Origin: Pseudomonas sp. 8O
Lineage (GTDB): Bacteria; Pseudomonadota; Gammaproteobacteria; Pseudomonadales; Pseudomonadaceae
DNA: 64,000 nt
Reading direction: 5' to 3'
Assembly (NCBI RefSeq): GCF_902506495.1
Contig: NZ_LR733265.1
Span: forward strand, 1,508,868 to 1,572,867
Shown here: positions 44,276 through 51,138 of the stretch, in pieces
Numbering within the stretch: the stretch's first letter is position 1
Layout of the letters: the number at the start of each line of letters is the position of its first letter
Made by a program: the position numbers and the translations under genes
The notes under the pieces: model-generated
What the model was told of the DNA's origin: nothing
The model's database searches: none
What the model saw: the letters and a program-made list of their open reading frames with translations, nothing else

Positions 44276-44312
44276 TTGACCATAGACTTTCAGCATTGAG
44301 GCATATGGTCAA
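44276..44312. promoter_or_regulatory. Inverted repeat TTGACCATA/TATGGTCAA between araC-type gene and acylase
   Basis: Exact 9-bp inverted repeat with 19 bp between the arms (28 bp centre to centre). Each arm contains TTGACC, so the pair could be operator half-sites or two outward -35 boxes. Confidence 0.6.
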
Positions 44313-44377
44313 TGCCGCTGCCCACGCGCCTGAGCAAAATGCCCGCACGCTTGCCTCACAACAATAAGGATCGCTCG

Positions 44378-46756
44378 ATGAAACGCTCCCTGACCGCCCT
44401 TGCTTTGGTGGTTGCTGCCGCCGCTGGCGGCCTGACCTGGTACCTGCACGACAAGCAACCGCAACGCGACGGCGAATGGGTACTCGCCGCACTGCAGGCG
44501 CCGGTCACGGTCGACTACGACGAACGCGGCGTACCGCACATTCGCGCCGAGAATGAAGCGGATATGTACCGAGCCCTCGGTTTCGTCCACGCTCAGGATC
44601 GTCTGTTCCAGATGGAGCTCCTGCGGCGCCTGGCGCGCGGTGAACTGGCCGAAGTGCTCGGCGAAAAGCTGGTGCCCACCGACCGCCTCTTCCGCACCCT
44701 GGAAATAGGCCGCCACGCCGATGCCTACGCCGCCCGGCTGGACGCCGAGAGCTCGTCCACCCAGGCGCTGCAGCACTATCTCGAAGGGGTCAACCAGTAC
44801 CAGGCCAGCCGCCCACGTCCGCTGGAGTTCGATCTGCTGGGCATCGAGCCACGTCCCTTTACCATGGCCGATACGCTCAGTGTCGCTGGCTACATGGCCT
44901 ACAGCTTCGCTGCAGCTCTGCGCACCGAACCGGTGATGACCCACATCCGTGACGCCCTGGGTGCGGACTATCTCGAGCTGTTCGATCTCGACTGGCATCC
45001 GCAGGGCGTGCTCGGCACCTCCCTGGCAGCCGGCGACTGGCAGGATCTTTCCGCCCTCGCCCAACTCAGCAACAGCGCCCTGGAGGGCACCGGCTTGCCG
45101 CAGTTCGAGGGCAGCAACGCCTGGGCTGTTTCCGGCAGTCGCACCGCCAGCGGCAAACCGCTGCTGGCAGGTGACCCGCACATTCGCTTCTCGCTGCCAG
45201 CGGTCTGGTACGAGGCGCACCTGCAGGCGCCCGGCTACGAGCTATATGGCTATCACCACGCACTGATTCCCAGCGCCATGCTTGGCCACAATCGCGACTT
45301 CGCCTGGAGCCTGACCATGTTCCAGAACGACGACCTCGACCTGATCGCCGAGCGCGTCAACCCGGACAACGCCAACCAGGTCTGGTACCAGGGCAACTGG
45401 GTCGACCTCGAGCAGCGTACGGAAACCATCCAGGTCAAAGGTGCCGAGCCGGTGCAGATCACCCTGCGCCGCTCGCCGCACGGGCCGATCATCAACGATG
45501 CCCTGGGCCAGACCAGCGGCAGCACGCCGATCGCCATGTGGTGGGCCTTCCTCGAAACCGACAACCCGATGCTCGACGCCTTCTACCAGTTGGGTCGCGC
45601 CGACAGCCTGGACAAGGCCCGCGCCGCCGTCGAGAAGATCGAAGCGCCCGGCCTCAACGTGATCTGGGCAGGCGCCAGCGGCGATATCGGCTGGTGGGCC
45701 GCAGCCAAGCTGCCGATGCGCCCGGCCGGGGTCAACCCGACCTTCATTCTCGATGGTGCCAGCGGTGACGCGGACAAACTCGGCTATCACCCCTTCAGCG
45801 CCAACCCGCAGGAAGAGAACCCGCAGCGCGGCTACATTCTCTCGGCCAACTACCAGCCCGTGCCGGCCAGCGGCATCGAGATTCCCGGTTACTACAACCT
45901 GCCGGATCGTGGCCAGCGCCTGAACCAGCGCCTGAGCGACGCCTCGGTGAAATGGGACACGCAGAACAGCCAGGCGCTGCAACTCGATCCTGGTACCGGC
46001 TATGGTCCGCGCCTGCTGGCGCCGATCCTCGACGAGCTGCGAGCTGCAGCGGCGACCGATGAGGAGCGCGCACTGGCGGAACAACTGGCCAAGTGGAATG
46101 GCGACCACGCACTCGATTCCGTGGCCGCCACCCTGTTCAACCAACTGACCTATCAGCTTGCCCGCGAAGCCATGGCCGACGAGCTGGGCGAGGTGTTCTT
46201 CGACAGCCTGCTGCAAACCCGCGTGCTCGACACTGCCCTGCCCCGCCTGACTGCCAATGCCGACTCGCCCTGGTGGAATCGCCAGGGCAGCGAGCAACGC
46301 GAAAGCCGCGCACAGATCGTCGCCGACGCCTGGCGCGCTAGCCTGACGCATCTACGCAGCGTGCTCGGCAATGATGTCGATGCCTGGAGCTGGGGCCGCG
46401 GTCATACCCTCACCCATCAGCACCCACTTGGCCAGCAGCAGCCGCTGGCCTGGCTGCTGAACGTGGGCCCGTTTGCCGCACCAGGCGGCCATGAAACGCC
46501 GAACAACCTCTCGCACAAGGTTGGCCCGGCGCCCTGGCCCGTGGTCTATGGCCCCTCGACCCGGCGCCTGGTCGACCTGGCCGATGCCGACAAGGCGCTG
46601 GGCGGCATTCCCGTCGGCCAGAGCGGCGTACCGTTCGACGCGCATTACGGCGATCAGGCAGCGTCTCATGTGGCCGGCAAATATCAGCCACAGCACCTGA
46701 GCGAGGCCGACGTCAAAGCCAACAGCCTGGGCACGCTGACGCTGCTGCCACGCTGA
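44378..46756 (+). CDS. hacB: Penicillin/acyl-homoserine-lactone acylase family protein (HacB-like)
   Basis: Ntn-hydrolase precursor of 792 residues, cleaved in homologues to alpha and beta chains. A signal anchor covers about residues 4-20. The beta chain should begin at Ser246 in the FEGSNAWAVSG motif; catalytic Asn and His regions follow. Length and neighbouring AraC gene match PAO1 PA0305 (HacB), which hydrolyses long-chain acyl-homoserine lactones, but QuiP is a relative and substrate cannot be proven here. TAAGGA lies seven bases before the ATG at 44378. Last gene before the order break. Confidence 0.85.
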   Translation: MKRSLTALALVVAAAAGGLTWYLHDKQPQRDGEWVLAALQAPVTVDYDERGVPHIRAENEADMYRALGFVHAQDRLFQMELLRRLARGELAEVLGEKLVPTDRLFRTLEIGRHADAYAARLDAESSSTQALQHYLEGVNQYQASRPRPLEFDLLGIEPRPFTMADTLSVAGYMAYSFAAALRTEPVMTHIRDALGADYLELFDLDWHPQGVLGTSLAAGDWQDLSALAQLSNSALEGTGLPQFEGSNAWAVSGSRTASGKPLLAGDPHIRFSLPAVWYEAHLQAPGYELYGYHHALIPSAMLGHNRDFAWSLTMFQNDDLDLIAERVNPDNANQVWYQGNWVDLEQRTETIQVKGAEPVQITLRRSPHGPIINDALGQTSGSTPIAMWWAFLETDNPMLDAFYQLGRADSLDKARAAVEKIEAPGLNVIWAGASGDIGWWAAAKLPMRPAGVNPTFILDGASGDADKLGYHPFSANPQEENPQRGYILSANYQPVPASGIEIPGYYNLPDRGQRLNQRLSDASVKWDTQNSQALQLDPGTGYGPRLLAPILDELRAAAATDEERALAEQLAKWNGDHALDSVAATLFNQLTYQLAREAMADELGEVFFDSLLQTRVLDTALPRLTANADSPWWNRQGSEQRESRAQIVADAWRASLTHLRSVLGNDVDAWSWGRGHTLTHQHPLGQQQPLAWLLNVGPFAAPGGHETPNNLSHKVGPAPWPVVYGPSTRRLVDLADADKALGGIPVGQSGVPFDAHYGDQAASHVAGKYQPQHLSEADVKANSLGTLTLLPR

Positions 46757-46783
46757 ACAACTGTCCAGCACCCCAGAACAGCA

Positions 46784-46821
46784 TGGTGCGCCATCGGTGC
46801 ATCACGCTGCACGCTGGTGCA
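46784..46821 (+). promoter_or_regulatory. Candidate NtrC-binding cluster
   Basis: Closely spaced GGTGC and GCAC half-sites (TGGTGCGCCATCGGTGCA at 46784 and TGCACGCTGGTGCA at 46808) resemble enhancer sites of NtrC. They are 85-125 bp upstream of a sigma-54 promoter, a normal enhancer distance. Spacing differs from the enteric consensus. Confidence 0.55.
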
Positions 46822-46905
46822 CCGTGGCGCCGCAAATGGCGCCGCAACCCTCGCCAGAGGGCCTCAAACCCAGCGAAATAGCGCCTTTGCACTGCGGTAA
46901 TAAAA

Positions 46906-46923
46906 TTGGCACACGCCCTGCAT
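46906..46923 (+). promoter_or_regulatory. Sigma-54 promoter of nrsZ
   Basis: TTGGCACACGCCCTGCAT has the invariant GG at 46908-46909 and GC at 46920-46921 with exactly ten bases between. Predicted start of transcription is near 46933. Confidence 0.87.
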
Positions 46924-46932
46924 ATGCTAAGG

Positions 46933-47097
46933 CAATCCCAGTTTCGGGGACCTTGGTACAGGCAGGCCGGGGAATCCCCTTCTTTATTCGACGCCACCGC
47001 GCGTCATGTGTAACGCGCCGCTGCTCTGCCAATGAGCACGGCGCCACCCGTTTCGGGGACCTTGGTACAGGCAGGCCGGGGAATCCCCTTCTTTATT
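46933..47097 (+). ncRNA. nrsZ: Nitrogen-regulated small RNA, NrsZ homologue
   Basis: No coding gene fits this stretch, but a sigma-54 promoter points into it. The RNA would be about 165 nt with two identical 48-nt modules (46941-46988, 47050-47097), each ending in GGGGAAUCCCC plus a U-rich tail, like a terminator. In P. aeruginosa NrsZ is induced by NtrBC and RpoN under nitrogen limitation, is processed into three similar short modules, and controls rhamnolipid synthesis and swarming. Here there are only two modules. Its position just before a PA5126-like gene agrees. The 3' end overlaps the last codons of that gene on the other strand. Confidence 0.82.
46941..47097 (+). repeat. Perfect 48-bp direct repeat within nrsZ
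   Basis: 46941-46988 and 47050-47097 are identical, separated by 61 bp. The spacer holds its own hairpin, GCGCGT / ACGCGC. This is the module duplication of the sRNA. Confidence 0.95.
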
Positions 47098-47536
47098 TGG
47101 GACGCAACGTCAGGCGCGCCCGCCAACGTCCATCCTCTTGCGCACCGCGCCACTCCCCGTCCAGCGGGCGGGGTGATACCAACACCAGCAACAGATCCCG
47201 TCCGTCGCGCTCCACGCGCCAGTTCACCAGCCCCAGCGGCAGCTCCAGTTGCCCCTCGCGTACCCGCCCGTAGGCATCCTCGTAGCGATACACCAGGGCG
47301 CCGTCGACATGCTCGGCCTGTGCCTGTGGCTCACGATTGAACCAGAGCTGTAGTCCCTGCTCCCAGGCCTCGGCATCCTCGATACGCAGACGTGGTGGAT
47401 CGAACACCCGGCCGATCATCAAGCCGACGAGAAAGGCGATCAGCATCACCGATGCCACGAAACGCCAGCGCAAACGCGGCCGTGGATCTTCTGGCGGCGT
47501 AGAATGGCGCTCGTCCCAGCGCTCGGAGTGTTGCAT
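47093..47536 (-). CDS. PA5126-like membrane-anchored protein of unknown function
   Basis: 147 residues from the ATG at 47536. A charged N-terminus precedes one transmembrane helix near 28-46 (FVASVMLIAFLVGLMIG) and the remaining hundred residues should lie in the periplasm (ALVYRYEDAYGRVREGQLEL). No domain is recognised. The start CAT/ATG is shared with trmL: the two genes begin divergently on the same CATG. An alternative ATG at 47548 would extend the overlap. Its last codons overlap the sRNA 3' end. Confidence 0.75.
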   Translation of the reverse strand: MQHSERWDERHSTPPEDPRPRLRWRFVASVMLIAFLVGLMIGRVFDPPRLRIEDAEAWEQGLQLWFNREPQAQAEHVDGALVYRYEDAYGRVREGQLELPLGLVNWRVERDGRDLLLVLVSPRPLDGEWRGAQEDGRWRARLTLRPK

Positions 47537-48002
47537 GTTCCACGTCATCCTCTTTCAACCGGAAATTCCGCCCAATACCGGCAACATTATCAGGCTGTGC
47601 GCCAATAGCGGCTGCCAGCTGCACCTGATCGAGCCGCTGGGCTTCGAACTGGACGACAAGCGCCTGCGCCGCGCCGGCCTGGATTATCACGAATACGCCA
47701 CCCTCAAGCGCCACCCGGACCTGCAGAGCTGCCTCGACAGCCTTGGCCAGCCGCGCCTGTTCGCCTTCACCACCAAGGGCTCGCAGCCGTTCCACGAGAT
47801 CGCCTACCAGCCCGGCGACGCCTTCCTGTTCGGTCCGGAAAGCCGTGGCCTGCCCGAAGAAGTGCGCAACGCCCTGCCACCGGAGCAGCGCGTACGCCTG
47901 CCGATGCGCGCTGGTTGCCGCAGCCTGAACCTGTCCAACACCGTGGCGGTGACCGTTTACGAGGCCTGGCGACAGAACGGTTTCGCCGACGGTGATCTGT
48001 AG
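47535..48002 (+). CDS. trmL: tRNA (cytidine/uridine-34-2'-O)-methyltransferase
   Basis: SPOUT-class methylase that modifies the wobble base of tRNA-Leu isoacceptors. 155 residues against 157 in E. coli. Motifs: LFQPEIPPNTGNIIRLCANS, the SAM-binding knot LFGPESRGLPEE and the C-terminal LNLSNTVAVTVYEAWRQ. GGAG at 47525-47528 fixes the ATG at 47535 and lies inside the first codons of the divergent gene. Confidence 0.95.
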   Translation: MFHVILFQPEIPPNTGNIIRLCANSGCQLHLIEPLGFELDDKRLRRAGLDYHEYATLKRHPDLQSCLDSLGQPRLFAFTTKGSQPFHEIAYQPGDAFLFGPESRGLPEEVRNALPPEQRVRLPMRAGCRSLNLSNTVAVTVYEAWRQNGFADGDL

Positions 48003-48056
48003 AGTGCGCCGTGCGCACCAACTGACCACCCGGCCTGATCATGATCACGTACAACA

Positions 48057-48083
48057 AAAAAAGCGCCCCGAGGGGCGCTTTTT
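48057..48083. terminator. Bidirectional terminator between trmL and secB
   Basis: AAAAAGCGCCCC / GGGGCGCTTTTT around a three-base loop, with A and T runs on both sides, so it works for both convergent genes. Confidence 0.93.
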
Positions 48084-48103
48084 CATGCAATCGAACCGAG
48101 CGC

Positions 48104-48589
48104 TCAGTGAGCGGTGGTTTCGTCAGCCTGCTGCATGCGCTGCAGCTCTTGGGCATACAGTGCATCGAAGTTCACCGGCGACAGCATCAGGGCCGGGAAC
48201 GAGCCGCGGATCACCAGGCTGTCCAGCGCTTCGCGGGCATACGGGAACAGGATGTTCGGGCAGAAGGCACCGAGGGTGTGGCTCATCGAGGCGGCGTCCA
48301 GGCCCTTGATCAGGAAGATGCCAGCCTGCTGCACTTCAGCGATGAAGGCGACTTCTTCGCCGTTCTTCACGGTGACCGACAGGGTCAGCACCACTTCGTG
48401 GAAGTCGCCTTCCAGGGCCTTCTGGCGGGTGTTCAGATCCAGGCCGACGCTCGGCGTCCACTCCTGACGGAAGATTTCCGGGCTCTTCGGCGCTTCGAAG
48501 GACAGGTCCTTGACGTAGATGCGCTGCAGGGAAAATTGCGGGTTCTGCGAATCGGCAGCGGCTGCGCCGCTGTTGGCTTGCTCGGTCAT
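48104..48589 (-). CDS. secB: Protein-export chaperone SecB
   Basis: 161-residue acidic chaperone that keeps preproteins unfolded for SecA. Family blocks FSLQRIYVKDLSFEAPKSPE, FLIKGLDAASMSHTLGAFCP and ILFPYAREALDSLVIRGSFP are intact. The ATG at 48589 follows AAGGAAGG. It is the third gene of the conserved yibN-grxC-secB unit, divergent as a unit from gpmI. Confidence 0.97.
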   Translation of the reverse strand: MTEQANSGAAAADSQNPQFSLQRIYVKDLSFEAPKSPEIFRQEWTPSVGLDLNTRQKALEGDFHEVVLTLSVTVKNGEEVAFIAEVQQAGIFLIKGLDAASMSHTLGAFCPNILFPYAREALDSLVIRGSFPALMLSPVNFDALYAQELQRMQQADETTAH

Positions 48590-48617
48590 GGCGTTTGCCT
48601 TCCTTAACGTTGAGGTT

Positions 48618-48878
48618 TCAAGCGGGGCTCTGCAGCAGGGCGTCGAGCTTGCCGGCGCGCTCCAGGGCATAGAGGTCGTCACAGCCACCCACATGGGTGC
48701 TGCCGATCCAGATTTGCGGCACCGAGGTGCGGCCGGCCTTGCGGGTCATCTCCGCGCGGATGGCCGGCTGGCCGTCGACACGAATTTCCTCGAAGTCCAC
48801 CCCTTTGCTGGCCAGCAGTTGCTTGGCGCGCATGCAGTAGGGGCACCAATCGCTGGAGTAGACGACCACCTTGGTCAT
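48618..48878 (-). CDS. grxC: Glutaredoxin 3
   Basis: 86-residue glutathione-dependent dithiol oxidoreductase with the active site CPYC at residues 12-15 and the TSVPQIWIG cis-Pro and GGCDDL glutathione-binding segments. The ATG lies one base after the yibN stop (TGACATG), so translation is coupled. Confidence 0.96.
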   Translation of the reverse strand: MTKVVVYSSDWCPYCMRAKQLLASKGVDFEEIRVDGQPAIRAEMTRKAGRTSVPQIWIGSTHVGGCDDLYALERAGKLDALLQSPA

Positions 48879-48879
48879 G

Positions 48880-49293
48880 TCACTTCACCAGCGGCAGGTT
48901 GTCGCCGCGCCAGGTAGCGATGCCACCGGACAGCTTGGCGGCGGTAAAACCGGCCTTCTTCAGCTCGCGGGCAACGCTGCCGGCATGCTGCCCCATGGCG
49001 TCGACGACGACGATAGTCTTGGCCTTGTGCTTTTCCAGCTCGGCGACACGTGCCACCACCTTGTCGTAAGGGATGTGCAGCGAATCGACGATATGCCCGG
49101 CGGAGAAATCCTTCTGCGCGCGCACGTCGAGCACCACGCCCTTGTCGCTGTTGACCAGCGCGGTGAGCTCGCGGCTCGACAGGCTCTGCCCGCCCTTGCG
49201 CATTTCGGTGATGATCAGCAACACCAGCAGCACGGCGAACATTCCACTCAGCACGTAGTGGTTGATGATGAATTCAATCAGGTTGGCGAACAT
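48880..49293 (-). CDS. yibN: YibN-like membrane-anchored rhodanese-fold protein
   Basis: 137 residues: one transmembrane helix (about 12-30, LSGMFAVLLVLLIITE) then a rhodanese domain (VVLDVRAQKDFSAGHIVDSL). The active loop reads VVVDAMGQHAG, with no Cys at the catalytic position, so sulfurtransferase activity is unlikely. E. coli YibN is likewise atypical and sits in the same gpmI-yibN-grxC-secB context. First gene of the unit; a TATACT hexamer at 49325-49330 on the minus strand is a candidate -10. Confidence 0.88.
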   Translation of the reverse strand: MFANLIEFIINHYVLSGMFAVLLVLLIITEMRKGGQSLSSRELTALVNSDKGVVLDVRAQKDFSAGHIVDSLHIPYDKVVARVAELEKHKAKTIVVVDAMGQHAGSVARELKKAGFTAAKLSGGIATWRGDNLPLVK

Positions 49294-49440
49294 CTATATG
49301 GCCCAGGACGGTAAAATGCCGGCCAGTATACACAGCCCCACAGGTCGGCCAAACCCCGTCTGGCAGTGACGCGCCAGGCACTTGGCCCTAAAATGCCGGG
49401 CTGTTTCATTGCCCCCTCAGACGCAGAGCGAGCCAGTTCA

Positions 49441-50973
49441 ATGAGTGCCACGCCAAAACCCTTGGTTCTGATCATCCTCGACGGCTTCGGTCACAGCGAC
49501 AAACCCGAGTACAACGCCATCTACGCCGCCAACACGCCGGTGTACGACCGCCTGCGCGCCAACTACCCGCACGGCCTGATCTCCGGCAGCGGCATGGACG
49601 TCGGCCTGCCGGACGGACAGATGGGTAACTCCGAAGTCGGCCATATGAACCTCGGTGCCGGCCGCGTGGTGTACCAGGATTTCACCCGCGTGACCAAGGC
49701 GATTCGCGACGGCGAATTCTTCGACAACGCCACGATCAACCAGGCCGTGGACAAGGCCGTGGGCGCCGGCAAGGCCTTGCATATCCTCGGCCTGCTCTCC
49801 GATGGTGGCGTACACAGCCACCAGGACCACATCGTCGCCATGGCCGAACTGGCTGCCAAGCGTGGCGCCGAGAAGATCTACCTGCACGCCTTCCTCGATG
49901 GCCGCGATACCCCACCGAAAAGCGCGCAGCCGTCCATCGAACTGCTCGATGCTGCCTTCGCCCGCCTCGGCAAGGGCCGCATCGCCAGCCTCGCCGGTCG
50001 CTACTTCGCCATGGACCGCGACAACCGCTGGGACCGCGTCGAGCAGGCCTATCACCTGATCGTCGACGGCGCTGGCCAGTTCAACGCCGCCAACGCAGTC
50101 GAAGGCCTGCAGGCCGCCTACGAACGCGGCGAGAGCGACGAGTTCGTCAAGGCCACCACCATCGGCACACCGGTACAGGTCGAGGACGGCGACGCCGTGG
50201 TGTTCATGAACTTCCGCGCCGACCGCGCCCGCGAGCTGACCCGCGCCTTCGTCGAACCCGGCTTCAAGGAGTTCGAGCGCCAGCGCGCGCCGCAGGTCAA
50301 CTTCGTCATGCTCACCCAGTACGCGGCGAGCATCCCTGCCCCCAGCGCCTTCGCCCCGGAAGCCCTGACCAACGTGCTCGGCGAATACCTGGCGAAGAAC
50401 GGCAAGACCCAGCTGCGTATCGCCGAGACCGAGAAATACGCCCACGTCACCTTCTTCTTCTCCGGCGGCCGCGAAGAGCCGTTCGAGGGCGAAGAACGCA
50501 TCCTCATCCCCTCGCCGAACGTCGCCACCTACGACCTACAGCCAGAGATGAGCGCGCCGGAAGTCACCGACAGGATCGTCGATGCAATCGAAAACCAGCG
50601 CTATGACGTGATCATCGTCAACTACGCCAACGGCGACATGGTCGGCCATACCGGTGTGTTCGAGGCCGCAGTCAAGGCCGTGGAAACCCTCGACAGCTGC
50701 GTCGGCCGCATCACCGCTGCGCTGGAGAAGGTCGGCGGCGAAGCGCTGATCACCGCCGACCACGGCAACGTCGAGCAAATGGAAGACGAGTGCACCGGCC
50801 AGGCGCACACTGCCCACACCTGCGAGCCAGTGCCGTTCATCTACGTCGGCAAACGCCCGGCACGCATCCGCGAAGGCGGCGTGCTGGCCGACGTGGCGCC
50901 CACCCTGCTCAACCTGATGGGCATGGAACAACCGGCCGAGATGACCGGCAAGACCATCGTCGAGCTGGAATAA
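49441..50973 (+). CDS. gpmI: 2,3-bisphosphoglycerate-independent phosphoglycerate mutase
   Basis: Interconverts 3- and 2-phosphoglycerate in glycolysis and gluconeogenesis through a phosphoserine intermediate; manganese enzyme of the alkaline phosphatase superfamily. 510 residues. The catalytic Ser lies in MGNSEVGHMNLGAGR near residue 63; metal ligands are in LIILDGFGHSD, NYANGDMVGHTG, ITADHGNVEQM and AHTCEPVPF. The ATG at 49441 begins MSATPKPLVLIILDGFG. Divergent from yibN. Confidence 0.96.
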   Translation: MSATPKPLVLIILDGFGHSDKPEYNAIYAANTPVYDRLRANYPHGLISGSGMDVGLPDGQMGNSEVGHMNLGAGRVVYQDFTRVTKAIRDGEFFDNATINQAVDKAVGAGKALHILGLLSDGGVHSHQDHIVAMAELAAKRGAEKIYLHAFLDGRDTPPKSAQPSIELLDAAFARLGKGRIASLAGRYFAMDRDNRWDRVEQAYHLIVDGAGQFNAANAVEGLQAAYERGESDEFVKATTIGTPVQVEDGDAVVFMNFRADRARELTRAFVEPGFKEFERQRAPQVNFVMLTQYAASIPAPSAFAPEALTNVLGEYLAKNGKTQLRIAETEKYAHVTFFFSGGREEPFEGEERILIPSPNVATYDLQPEMSAPEVTDRIVDAIENQRYDVIIVNYANGDMVGHTGVFEAAVKAVETLDSCVGRITAALEKVGGEALITADHGNVEQMEDECTGQAHTAHTCEPVPFIYVGKRPARIREGGVLADVAPTLLNLMGMEQPAEMTGKTIVELE

Positions 50974-50985
50974 AGCGCAAGGATC

Positions 50986-51036
50986 GTAGCCCGGATGCAA
51001 TCCGGGGAATCTCACCCCGGATAGCATCCGGGCTAC
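50986..51036. repeat. REP-like palindrome, GTAGCCCGGATG family
   Basis: Arms GTAGCCCGGATGCAATCCGG at 50986 and CCCGGATAGCATCCGGGCTAC ending 51036. Lies 13 bp after the gpmI stop. Confidence 0.88.
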
Positions 51037-51138
51037 GCGCTACGTTCGCTCTTCTAGCTGCTTGGGGCTTGCAGCTTGCCGCCGGTTTTTTAGGCATACT
51101 AAGCGCCATTCGCTACTCCGCCAGGTATCGCCCCGCCC

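Noticed and set aside
46808..46821. TGCACGCTGGTGCA as a textbook NtrC site
   Set aside because: The half-site spacing is four bases rather than the seven of the enteric consensus, so it is kept only as a candidate within a cluster.
46941..47097. Two identical 48-bp repeats with a 61-bp spacer, like a minimal CRISPR
   Set aside because: Only two copies, repeat too long for the class, no cas genes, and a sigma-54 promoter plus terminator-like ends explain it better as an sRNA with repeated modules.
46797..47273. 158-codon plus-strand reading frame across the sRNA
   Set aside because: It reads through the two repeat copies in different frames, covers antisense of the PA5126-like gene, has no ribosome site and no recognisable domain.
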